The translations under genes were made by a program, and so were the position numbers. This document shows, one piece after another, positions 1-7,108 of a stretch of DNA of 12,983 nt. Under the pieces are notes generated by a model that had not been told where the DNA came from, made no database searches, and saw nothing but the letters and a program-made list of their open reading frames with translations. The stretch is taken from NCBI GenBank assembly GCA_964343305.1, contig CAYFJO010000311.1, positions 1-12,983 on the forward strand, in the 5' to 3' direction. Source of the stretch: CAYFJO01 sp964343305. Its GTDB lineage: Bacteria > Planctomycetota > Planctomycetia > Pirellulales > Pirellulaceae. Within the stretch, counting starts at the first letter, position 1, and each line of letters starts with the position of its first letter.

Positions 1-17
1 AGGAAGGTCTCTACAAT

Positions 18-311
18 TTGCGTCGCGGTGCCACGCGCGCCGCAACAATTGTTACCGGACTCTTATGCGTCGATCCTGAGCGAAGTATTGCGGTCTTGCA
101 TGGCCAACCCTATTCGGTGACACGGAACCTTGCATTGATGTTAACGCACTTGCTAGACGATGGCGGATGGCTCAGCACAGTGGAGATCGTTGAAAGGTGC
201 GAAGAACTCGATGGCGTGCGACTCGATCGAGAAAAACGAAATGCACCACCAGAAATCGAGCAGCTCATTGAGTCGAAACCTGGGCGCGGTTATCGAATTC
301 AATTCCCCTAA
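18..311 (+). CDS. Small protein with winged-helix-like C-terminus, possibly truncated at the left edge
   Basis: The frame codes for 97 residues from a TTG at 18-20. AGGAAGG at 1-7 would be a good ribosome binding site for it at ten bases spacing. The frame is also open to the left edge, so the true start may lie outside. The middle alternates helices (VTRNLALMLTHLLDDGG, then LSTVEIVERCEEL), and the end is the short sequence KPGRGYRIQF. Such a GxGYR ending closes the wing of OmpR-like and other small winged-helix DNA-binding domains, so a DNA-binding or regulatory role is possible. I do not recognise the family. No membrane segment or signal peptide is visible. A palindrome followed by six T residues begins 26 bases after the stop and could end its transcript. 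Confidence 0.55.
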   Translation: MRRGATRAATIVTGLLCVDPERSIAVLHGQPYSVTRNLALMLTHLLDDGGWLSTVEIVERCEELDGVRLDREKRNAPPEIEQLIESKPGRGYRIQFP

Positions 312-336
312 GAGCTGAGCCCGCCCTTCTAAATCG

Positions 337-375
337 ATGACATATCTATGTCATTTTTTGTCCTTTGTTATGTCA
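337..375. promoter_or_regulatory. Palindrome ATGACATA-TC-TATGTCAT plus a third TATGTCA copy: operator or terminator candidate
   Basis: ATGACATA (337-344) and TATGTCAT (347-354) form a perfect inverted repeat with a two-base centre, followed by TTTTT (355-359). TATGTCA occurs again at 369-375. A perfect palindrome with an extra half-site fits a dimeric repressor operator upstream of the replication genes. The T-run fits a weak AT-rich terminator for the gene ending at 311. The two-base centre makes a poor RNA loop, which slightly favours the operator reading. Confidence 0.4.
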
Positions 376-386
376 GGCAAAGGACA
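359..386. repeat. Inverted repeat TGTCCTTTG / CAAAGGACA
   Basis: Nine-base arms at 359-367 and 378-386 pair perfectly around a ten-base loop that contains the third TATGTCA copy. It sits directly after the palindrome at 337-354. It could be an RNA hairpin in a leader or a protein site. Nothing identifies a specific partner. Confidence 0.45.
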
Positions 387-408
387 CTAGCATTTCTCGC
401 ATGGTTTT

Positions 409-424
409 GAACGTGATTACGTTC
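409..424. repeat. Short inverted repeat GAACGT-GATT-ACGTTC
   Basis: Six-base arms at 409-414 and 419-424 flank GATT. This is the third inverted repeat in under 100 bases. On its own it could be chance. It is listed because of the density of symmetric sequences ahead of the replication genes. Confidence 0.3.
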
Positions 425-438
425 CCCGCCAATGAAGA

Positions 439-464
439 AGGCCAACGGTGGTACCCGTTGGCCT
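439..464. promoter_or_regulatory. Strong hairpin AGGCCAACGG / CCGTTGGCCT
   Basis: Ten-base perfect arms (439-448 and 455-464) close a six-base loop. The stem is GC-rich and would fold stably in RNA. On the plus strand it is followed by CAACATATAAG and not by a T-run, so it is not a standard intrinsic terminator in that direction. Read on the minus strand the flank is only modestly T-rich (CTTCTTCATT). It lies 47 bases before the helicase ATG and may be part of its leader or of an origin region. Confidence 0.45.
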
Positions 465-510
465 CAACATATAAGCATCAAACCCCGGCGAAGGGATTCT
501 TATTCGTCTC

Positions 511-2664
511 ATGACAATTATATCCGATGATGGCGACTACGGCAATTTAACGCCCAACCAAGGATCGGCCGCCGCGTCCGGCAGACGTCCGGCAGACGAA
601 ACCGCCCGTCCGGCAGCGTCCGACACGTCCGGCACGTTAACCAGCTCACCAACTCCTCCCCTTCCAACCCATCCATCACATCAGAATATATCAACTTTAA
701 TAGAAGATTCCCTGCCGGACACGACGGACCCAGGTGAAACACGTGCCGGACTTCTGCCGGACGGAGGTGTATCAGGCGAAATTGGTGCCGGACACATCAT
801 TGGTGGGTGGCCAAGCTACCCTGATGGTTTGGCTCCTCAGTTCCAACTCGTTGTAGGCGGTGTGTTACGAGTGGGGCCGATGAGGATTTCACGAGATCGG
901 TTCGAGCGATTGGAAACTCCCGATATCGTGGGATTGCTCCGCCGTGAGGTTCCAACGGATACGGTTATCGAGGCTGAAGACGGGGCACAATTCTCGGTCG
1001 TCGATGCCGATACACATCATTGGAACGATCGCCCCGATCATGCTGAGCTTAGAGGGCATCTAACAGGTGTTTCCCCTCGGCCTGACGCCGCGTGGGTCAG
1101 CCATGGTCGCGGGATGAAGCTCGTATACATTGGGCCGTATCATGCCGATCGCGCACTGGCTGCTGCGTTCTCGCTACCGTCTAGTTTTCGCGTTGAGCTG
1201 TTACCACATACGCGGCACCCAAGATCCAGCAGCACCCAACACGCTGAAGCGCCTTGCAGCGATATTGAGTTTATCCATAACGACATCCAGACAGAATTCG
1301 TTTTTCAGTCAGTTGGGCCCAGCACTCCTGATCAACGCGAGGAATCACTGCGGTTGCTCAATATGGTGGAAGGCGGAAGGTACGACCATGATCATTGTCC
1401 GATTCAACCGGATGCCTCGTCTGACGCACAAAACTGTGTCGTCATACTTGAAAGTGGAGTTTTTTGCCACCGCTGCGCATCCCACGGTCTCGGTTACCGA
1501 GATTATTTGTCGCCGGGCTTTGTACCATTCTCCGCAGTGGCGGGCACAAGCACTAGCCTGCTGGATTCAACAGCAGCAAACCTCGTACATTTCGCGCATG
1601 CTCGACTTGTTTTAGGTCATCATCTCCCCAACTTCGCGGACCGACTATTGGAACGCGCATACCGCAGAACGCTTGAATCGCGTTACGGCTGCGGCGACCC
1701 AAGGATCCGACACATATTCGACCCGGATTTGGATTTTGTTTGGGGCGACGGAGTTTGGTTAGACGCGCTGAAGCTCGAACCGACGAAAATCGATAACGAT
1801 GCGGCAGACGGCATGCCGTATGTACAGTCGGTAATTCAAGAAAATGGTGGGGATCAACGCATAGCGATCTGCCGAGTTCGTCGCTCTCAGGTTAAACACC
1901 GTACACCTAGGGGTTATCAACCGATCCGGCCTGTTCGAGGCATCCTGCTCGATCAAAGTAACGATTTCATTCCAGTCATTGTCCCGCCCGCGCCAGAAAA
2001 CCCAATCGAACTACTTAGCAATCCTATTCCAGATTCAGAGGCGTTTGGCGTGCTGGAGGAGGTATTTCCGCGTTTGAGCCACTGCTACTTCCGCGCTTGT
2101 TTGGCGGCGGCAATATGCGGTGAGGTCCGACGCGCACAGCCACCGATGCTCGCATGCACGGGGCCGAGCGGTAGTGGCAAAGAACAACACATTCGACTTG
2201 CCGCCAGTTTTCTAGGCGAGGACATCGTAAAGCTGTCATTATCTGATGATGACGAGAAGTTTATGAGAAACGTTGGGATCGCCGTCAGTTCGGGCCGACG
2301 CTTTCTTGTTTTCGATGAACTAGGAAAAGTTCGCAAAATCGGTGCCATGTCCCGCATGTTGCTCCAGATTAGCGGGACGGTTGATTGGCGCCCGCTTTAT
2401 CGAAACCACTATGTTCACTCTCGCGTTCGCTCAGCGATTTTTTTCCCGTGCGTTCGATTTCCTGAAACGCTTACTGGAAGTCAGGAAATCTGTCGGCGAA
2501 CACGTCGCGCTCACCTACATCATCGTTTGCCGAATTGGGCAGAGACGTCTGGAGGCGACACTTGTGAATGGCGAGACCGGTCCGCTGATAACGCCCACAT
2601 CGCCAACTCAATTCTCACCAACACCTGGAGACTTTGTCATGAATATGAATTCCGCTTTCTCTAA
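511..2664 (+). CDS. Primase-helicase-like P-loop NTPase with a zinc-binding motif (reading frame interrupted near its 3' end)
   Basis: The 717-residue product starts at ATG 511; AAGGGA about 14 bases upstream is a poor ribosome site. Residues 1 to about 95 are a low-complexity, Pro/Ser/Gly-rich tail. Residues 291-326 hold a probable zinc site of the primase type: HxHCP at 293-297, then FCHRCASHG with Cys319, Cys322 and His325. A P-loop GPSGSGKE lies at 551-558 and a Walker B strand FLVFDE at 598-603, marking the ATPase and helicase part. Residues 160-260 may be a primase-like domain, but I cannot show its catalytic residues. The next gene downstream is a DNA polymerase, which supports a role in replicating a mobile element. 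The frame meets TAA at 2662-2664 while still protein-like (NTWRLCHEYEF), and sensible coding continues in the next frame, so the real protein may be longer. The start could lie further downstream, because the first 95 residues look unstructured. Confidence 0.75.
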   Translation: MTIISDDGDYGNLTPNQGSAAASGRRPADETARPAASDTSGTLTSSPTPPLPTHPSHQNISTLIEDSLPDTTDPGETRAGLLPDGGVSGEIGAGHIIGGWPSYPDGLAPQFQLVVGGVLRVGPMRISRDRFERLETPDIVGLLRREVPTDTVIEAEDGAQFSVVDADTHHWNDRPDHAELRGHLTGVSPRPDAAWVSHGRGMKLVYIGPYHADRALAAAFSLPSSFRVELLPHTRHPRSSSTQHAEAPCSDIEFIHNDIQTEFVFQSVGPSTPDQREESLRLLNMVEGGRYDHDHCPIQPDASSDAQNCVVILESGVFCHRCASHGLGYRDYLSPGFVPFSAVAGTSTSLLDSTAANLVHFAHARLVLGHHLPNFADRLLERAYRRTLESRYGCGDPRIRHIFDPDLDFVWGDGVWLDALKLEPTKIDNDAADGMPYVQSVIQENGGDQRIAICRVRRSQVKHRTPRGYQPIRPVRGILLDQSNDFIPVIVPPAPENPIELLSNPIPDSEAFGVLEEVFPRLSHCYFRACLAAAICGEVRRAQPPMLACTGPSGSGKEQHIRLAASFLGEDIVKLSLSDDDEKFMRNVGIAVSSGRRFLVFDELGKVRKIGAMSRMLLQISGTVDWRPLYRNHYVHSRVRSAIFFPCVRFPETLTGSQEICRRTRRAHLHHRLPNWAETSGGDTCEWRDRSADNAHIANSILTNTWRLCHEYEFRFL
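576..793. repeat. Iteron-like array: GTCCGGCA copies, AT-rich centre, inverted TGCCGGAC copies
   Basis: GTCCGGCA is exact at 576-583, 587-594, 608-615 and 627-634, with a one-mismatch copy GTCCGACA at 618-625. The reverse complement TGCCGGAC is exact at 713-720, 744-751, 755-762 and 786-793. Start-to-start spacings are 11, 21, 10 and 9 on the left and 31, 11 and 31 on the right, close to whole turns of DNA. Between the arms, 645-702 has a single G, and 681-709 is rich in A and T. The copies fall in two codon phases and encode SG, PA, LPD or AG, so no peptide repeat explains them. This resembles a replication initiator or partition protein binding array. The identity of the binder is inferred only from neighbours. 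Confidence 0.6.
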
Positions 2665-3226
2665 TCCTCGATGCGTTGCCGATGCACTTGGGCTCGGTTC
2701 GCTATCCGACGGTGAGCCCGGCATGGACCCGGATCTGTTACGCCAACTCTATCATCACGCAAGAGGCGAAGATGGGCACCGTGTACTCTTCGAGCAAAAC
2801 TCGACCTTCGCGACGGGCTGGGTAAACCTGGATTCGAATCGCGCATGCCAATTGGTGTCGGCTTTTGTCCCTTTGGATGATGCGGAAAATCTGAAGGAAG
2901 CTCGTCGAAATGCCCAGGCCAACCTTGAAGCACAAGCTTGGAACGACGTATTGGGGATCGAATCACCTCCAATTATTTGCAAGGTCAAAATCCACGGGGC
3001 GAAATGGGGGCTCCGATTCCAATCCGCTGAGCCAGCAATGCGCGGACGAGAGATCCTTAACGAAAATCTCCCACCAATTTCCGAGGACGGCCCATGTGTG
3101 AGCCCATCGTCAGGCGATGCAACGACGACGCCGGCTGCTTCAGAAAATCAATCTGAACCGGGTGATGGCGGGGACGAGGAAGACATCATCGAAAACGTGC
3201 TCAGACAAGCAGGACTGCCAACATGA
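2639..3226 (+). CDS. C-terminal continuation of the helicase, or a separately started 195-residue protein
   Basis: From ATG 2639 this frame gives 195 residues. GGAG at 2627-2630 lies eight bases before the ATG, a good ribosome site, and the start overlaps the end of the helicase frame by 26 bases, so coupled translation is possible. Alternatively it is the displaced C-terminus of the helicase: reading through CTC at 2659-2661 and skipping one base joins the frames as RFL-NPRCVADALGLG. The body is helical and charged (LLRQLYHHARGE; NLKEARRNAQANLEAQAW), with a basic stretch CKVKIHGAKWGLRF. The last 50 residues are a flexible, acidic tail with GDEEDIIENVLRQAG near the end, of a kind that often docks partner proteins. 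It overlaps the polymerase start by ATGA. I recognise no named domain. Confidence 0.65.
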   Translation: MNMNSAFSNPRCVADALGLGSLSDGEPGMDPDLLRQLYHHARGEDGHRVLFEQNSTFATGWVNLDSNRACQLVSAFVPLDDAENLKEARRNAQANLEAQAWNDVLGIESPPIICKVKIHGAKWGLRFQSAEPAMRGREILNENLPPISEDGPCVSPSSGDATTTPAASENQSEPGDGGDEEDIIENVLRQAGLPT

Positions 3227-5169
3227 ATTTCACCGTTCTCGACTTCGAAACTTACTTTGACAACAACTATTCGTTGAAAAAACTGACTATCCCTGAATAT
3301 GTGTTTGATCCTCGGTTCCATGTTCACGGTTTGGCCATACGATCGCCCGATGGTTGCACAACATTCCGTGCCGATGTCGAGCGAGCCCTTGAAGAACTAC
3401 CGCAACGCTTTGGGAAACAGCTAGAACGAACAACTGTTGTATGTCACCACGCACATTTCGACTTCTACATTTTGAATCATTTATACGGGCTTCGGCCTCG
3501 CAACTTCCTTGATACGCTCTTGTTGGCCAACCACGTTCACGGACCCCGCCAAATCAGTGGACAAAAAGTATCGTTGCGCGCGTTAGCTCAGCGATATGGA
3601 ATCGGTATCAAGGGCGATCTTGAGTTCATGTCTGGCGTTCGGTATCCAAGTGCATTGCAACTTGCAGATTTGACCGCCTACGCGGAGCACGATGCCAACC
3701 TCACATGGCAACTTGTTGTCCTGCTATTACCCAAGATAACAAGGCCGGAAATCGAAATCCCAATTGCGATGCACGCCGTCCGACTGTTTACCGAGCGAGG
3801 TATCAACATCGACATTCCTGGCATCGATAACCTCGAACACCAAGTATGCAAACAGGTCGAGCAGTATCTGGATCAGGCTGGTGTAACGCGCGAAGAGGTC
3901 TCCAAAGACAAGAAGTTTACCGAGTTGTTGGAATCTGCTCTCGCGTCTACCGGTCGAACGATACCAATGAAAACGGGAAAGCAAGGGCCGATTCCCGCGA
4001 CAGCTAGGAAAGACCCGGAAATGCAGGCCCTTGAGGTCGACGACAACCCTGCCGTCGCCGCGTTGGTCCGCGGTCGCCTAGAAAAGAAAAGTGAAGACCA
4101 AAAACTATCAAGACTAGACACTCTTCGGCGAGTGGCTACGGCAACTCGCGGCATACTACCACCCTACCTCGTTTACTTCGGGTGTCATACCGGCCGGTTT
4201 TCTGGCGGCGGCGGCTTCAACCTTCAAAACCTCGCGAAGAACGGGCTAGGCGGACGCATTCGCAACCTTCTCGTCGCACGGCCAGGCCACACCTTCGTGA
4301 TTGCGGATCTTGCGCAAATAGAGGCAAGGATCACGGCGTGGTTTGCTGACGAATCCACTCTTCTCGATGCGTTCACCGCAGGGCGCGACATTTACTCGGA
4401 GTTCGCCGGTCGTACCTTTGGTCAAACTGTTCGCAAGCCTCGCGAGGATGATCCGCGCGAAATGCGTGAGCGGCTGACTGCACTTCGTGAGGTCGGTAAG
4501 CAGGCGGTCCTTGGTCTCGGTTACCAGATGGGGGCACTGGAGTTTATGAAACAGCTTCGTGCCAAACCCGTCGTCGCACGGTTGTTTGAAACCGGGCAAC
4601 TGACGCCAGTCGCATGCAAGCAGATCGTCCAATCGTTCCGTGAAACATACGCAAGTATTACATGCCTGTGGCGGTGGTTGGATGATGCTGCCAGAAATGC
4701 GGTCGATGGTGTACAGAGCACGACTCAAAAGCTCAACTTCCTTCGTGACGGCCACGTAATGAAAGTGTGGCTTCCGTCGGGGAGGTCCCTCCGCTACGAG
4801 AATCTCCGACTAGAAGCAGCGAGGCGATCAATTCGGTTCCTGGGTGACGATGGGATGGAACACGAGTTCACGCCAGAAGACGCTTCGGTAGCCTATGGTC
4901 GCGAATCGCACCTCTACGGTGGAAAGCTATGCGAGAACATTGTCCAAGCAACAGCTCGTGACCTGCTCGTCGAAGCAATTCTGCGATTGGAGAATTCCGA
5001 TCTGCGGGTGATGTTCCATGTACACGATGAGGTTGTTGTGGAAGTTGCCGAGGCTGACGCTGACGCCGCGAGTCAAGCCATAGACGCCGAGTTGAGCCGA
5101 CAGCCGCCGTGGGCGGACGGACTACCCGTGAAGTGTGAGGTGCAGGTTGCGAACCGATATACGAAGTAA
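3223..5169 (+). CDS. Phage-type family A DNA polymerase with 3'-5' exonuclease
   Basis: The 648-residue product is a template-directed DNA polymerase with proofreading. The exonuclease domain shows motif I LDFET (Asp7, Glu9), motif II HFDFYILNH (Asp80) and motif III YAEHD (Tyr153, Asp157). The polymerase domain shows TGRFS at 323-327 with NLQN, motif A ADLAQIEAR (Asp362, Glu367), motif B KQAVLGLGYQMG (Lys426, Tyr434) and motif C HVHDE (Asp602, Glu603). All key acidic residues are present, so it should be active. The length, the absence of a 5' nuclease domain and the opening LDFETYF match phage and plasmid polymerases, not the roughly 900-residue chromosomal PolA. Its ATG overlaps the stop of the upstream frame by four bases, indicating translational coupling with the primase-helicase. 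A short inverted repeat ATCACT/AGTGAT (5169-5189) lies at its end. Confidence 0.93.
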   Translation: MNFTVLDFETYFDNNYSLKKLTIPEYVFDPRFHVHGLAIRSPDGCTTFRADVERALEELPQRFGKQLERTTVVCHHAHFDFYILNHLYGLRPRNFLDTLLLANHVHGPRQISGQKVSLRALAQRYGIGIKGDLEFMSGVRYPSALQLADLTAYAEHDANLTWQLVVLLLPKITRPEIEIPIAMHAVRLFTERGINIDIPGIDNLEHQVCKQVEQYLDQAGVTREEVSKDKKFTELLESALASTGRTIPMKTGKQGPIPATARKDPEMQALEVDDNPAVAALVRGRLEKKSEDQKLSRLDTLRRVATATRGILPPYLVYFGCHTGRFSGGGGFNLQNLAKNGLGGRIRNLLVARPGHTFVIADLAQIEARITAWFADESTLLDAFTAGRDIYSEFAGRTFGQTVRKPREDDPREMRERLTALREVGKQAVLGLGYQMGALEFMKQLRAKPVVARLFETGQLTPVACKQIVQSFRETYASITCLWRWLDDAARNAVDGVQSTTQKLNFLRDGHVMKVWLPSGRSLRYENLRLEAARRSIRFLGDDGMEHEFTPEDASVAYGRESHLYGGKLCENIVQATARDLLVEAILRLENSDLRVMFHVHDEVVVEVAEADADAASQAIDAELSRQPPWADGLPVKCEVQVANRYTK

Positions 5170-5262
5170 TCACTGCACGCGATAGTGATAGGACGACGAA
5201 AGGTTGCATCTGAATAGCTAGTGTATGAAACGACATCAACTACTGGGTGAGCGACTATTACC

Positions 5263-6747
5263 ATGACCAATGACATCACATTTCTGCGAATTGAACGGCT
5301 TCAGCCCAATCCATGGAACCCAAACCAGATGACGGAAGCTGAGTTCGTGGAGTTGGTCGACGAGGTTCGTCGTCTTGGCCGCGTTCCTAAACCCATCGTC
5401 GTCCGGCCACTCGGTGACCTATTCGAGATCGTTGATGGCGAGCACAACTGGCAGGCAGCACAGGACATTGGCTTCACTGAACTGCCGTGTGAGATCATCG
5501 ACGCCGATGACTTTGAGGCGATGCGGCAAACTTACAAGCGTAACCAGCATGGGCAACATTGCCGCGTTCGCGAGGGTCGGATGTTCCGCACAATGCGCGA
5601 CCAGGGGAACATTACTTATACCGAGCTTGCCGTCGCGGCGGGAATTTCTGAAGGCACAGTCCGCAACCGGCTGCAATACGCACGGGCAGCAGCAATTCGT
5701 AACTGTTACGCCGGTGAAAATCGGGATGCGGAAATTGACGCGTTGAAAGTCCGACAGGTTCGGGCCTACGTCGATTTGCCATCGCCGCTGGGCGATATGT
5801 GGCTCGATGCCGGTGGTACCATGGGCTTTTTCGGCAACCATAAGGACTACGAACTCAGGCACATTGGCCTACAAATATGTCGGTTTGAGTTGGTTCAGTA
5901 TCTCGACCGCGAGAATTTTCGTGATTCGTTCGGACGTCTTGCCGACCTGGCAATTTGGTTGGAACAGCATGACGATCTTGACAATGCCATCGACTACATA
6001 CTCTCAATTGCCGAGATGCGATTGCCTTCGCTGCTGGCTTGGATCATCCCGATTCAAAGGCGTGACAGCCAACGACAGATTTGTATGACACTGGACGATT
6101 GGCTTGAGATCCTGACTGACGCCCAAATGTCGAACGAGATTCCGGCATACCTAACTGTTGAAGCTGCCCGGTATGTCTACGAACACCTTGAATCCTCGGG
6201 GATCGATCCCCATCAGATGTTCGACGGCTTCGTAATAGCCCACATCGAAGAACTGATGGAGATGCCGGACTATATTCGCGACGCAAGCCCACTGATGCTT
6301 GAGGAGCGATTTCAGTTGCATCATGCACATGCCCCTGCCAGCCAGGACGTTATTGAACAAGCAAAACGAGAAACGATTGAATACCTGCGACGAGAACGAT
6401 CGTTACCCTCCGTTGACTGCCCGAATACCAACGAAGGGGCTGCCTATGTACTTGCGGTGTTCCTCGCCAAGGCAAGAGCCGAATATCAAGCCGACGGCCA
6501 AGTGATCACTTGCCGAGTTTTTGATCGAGATGAGATTCTGCAATCGCTCGACGAGATTAGTCGCTGGTGCCCGTTCCTTAGTGACACAACTTTAAACGGT
6601 CGGCCGGCGATCATGTTGTTTCGAGAACGGATGTCAGAACTGCGGACCGCAGAGTTAGTCGTGATACGGACTCTACTCAGTGGTAGCCTGCCAACGGTCG
6701 CAATTGGCAATTGGATGGACGCAATACACTTCGAAGAAGCGTGCTAG
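5263..6747 (+). CDS. ParB N-terminal-domain protein with helix-turn-helix and a long unassigned C-terminal region
   Basis: The 494-residue product begins 93 bases after the polymerase. Residues 7-95 form a ParB/Srx-like fold: LQPNPWNPNQ, then KPIVVRPLGDLFEIVDGEHNW (key part at 54-63), where the usual GERRxRA box of CTP-binding ParB proteins reads GEHNWQAA. Residues 117-140 form a helix-turn-helix, TYTELAVAAGISEGTVRNRL. The remaining 340 or so residues are helical, with no domain I recognise. ParB-fold proteins bind DNA at specific sites and act in partition, transcription or as nucleases. No ParA ATPase gene is in the window, so this may be a regulator or a replication accessory factor, not a partition protein. 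Co-orientation with the primase-helicase and polymerase suggests one operon. The GTCCGGCA array at 576-793 is a possible but untested target. Confidence 0.85.
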   Translation: MTNDITFLRIERLQPNPWNPNQMTEAEFVELVDEVRRLGRVPKPIVVRPLGDLFEIVDGEHNWQAAQDIGFTELPCEIIDADDFEAMRQTYKRNQHGQHCRVREGRMFRTMRDQGNITYTELAVAAGISEGTVRNRLQYARAAAIRNCYAGENRDAEIDALKVRQVRAYVDLPSPLGDMWLDAGGTMGFFGNHKDYELRHIGLQICRFELVQYLDRENFRDSFGRLADLAIWLEQHDDLDNAIDYILSIAEMRLPSLLAWIIPIQRRDSQRQICMTLDDWLEILTDAQMSNEIPAYLTVEAARYVYEHLESSGIDPHQMFDGFVIAHIEELMEMPDYIRDASPLMLEERFQLHHAHAPASQDVIEQAKRETIEYLRRERSLPSVDCPNTNEGAAYVLAVFLAKARAEYQADGQVITCRVFDRDEILQSLDEISRWCPFLSDTTLNGRPAIMLFRERMSELRTAELVVIRTLLSGSLPTVAIGNWMDAIHFEEAC

Positions 6748-6884
6748 GATGGGAGTTGCAACGCGCACTCCGTCATGCACTAGGCACGCGAATGGGATCG
6801 ACGATACCGCTGCTGAGGTACAGCATCGCCGTCGCGAACCGCTTCGACGGGATTGTCCAAATTCGTGATCAAACAGTCAAATAG
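6741..6884 (+). CDS. Possible 47-residue protein overlapping the parB-like stop codon
   Basis: GTG at 6741-6743 opens a 47-codon frame that overlaps the stop of the ParB-like gene in GTGCTAG and ends at TAG 6882-6884, just before a terminator. The product is protein-like: WELQRALRHALGTRMG, then IPLLRYSIAVANRFDG. Its place between the last replication gene and the terminator fits a small terminal operon member. No strong ribosome site precedes it and I know no homologue, so it may be chance. Confidence 0.3.
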   Translation: MLGWELQRALRHALGTRMGSTIPLLRYSIAVANRFDGIVQIRDQTVK

Positions 6885-6890
6885 CTGTCA

Positions 6891-6923
6891 GCCATCTCAC
6901 AGCCAGATGGCCCGCTTTTTTTT
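6891..6923 (+). terminator. Rho-independent terminator of the replication operon
   Basis: GCCATCT (6891-6897) pairs perfectly with AGATGGC (6905-6911) around a seven-base loop. After four bases comes a run of eight T (6916-6923). It is the first clear intrinsic terminator after the replication genes and would end a transcript spanning at least the polymerase and ParB-like genes. No equally good T-run lies on the opposite side, so it acts on the plus strand. Confidence 0.7.
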
Positions 6924-7108
6924 CAGACGTCTTACATCGTGAGGAGAGTTTGTACGCTCTGGGGCGTGCGGTGGAAAATGCGTGGCAGAAGTCAGGAGCG
7001 GCGCTACCTGTCCTTGCCCAAATCACGCTCAGACGGCTCACAGCCTGTGACACGCCTCATAACCAGTGTACTGGCCCAAAACGACTCGCTGTCAGGCGCC
7101 TCACAGCC
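6896..7108. repeat. Three spaced copies of CTCACAGCC
   Basis: Exact copies lie at 6896-6904 (inside the terminator hairpin), 7037-7045 and 7100-7108. The last two share longer context, AGACGGCTCACAGCC and AGGCGCCTCACAGCC, and a weaker relative AGACGTCTTACA begins at 6925. All three exact copies share one codon phase, where they read LTA. They could be a decayed peptide repeat or a DNA repeat. Confidence 0.4.

Noticed and set aside
1271..1279. TTATCCATA, one mismatch from a DnaA box
   Set aside because: A single degenerate site within coding sequence, about 480 bases from the 8-mer array, is expected by chance.
2342..2638. Earlier start for the 195-residue frame
   Set aside because: This part overlaps the helicase frame, which carries the better protein-like sequence (FPETLTGSQEI and onward), and ATG 2639 has a good ribosome site.
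6263..6270. An isolated TGCCGGAC inside the ParB-like gene
   Set aside because: It is the only exact copy I found by eye outside the array, and one copy is compatible with chance.
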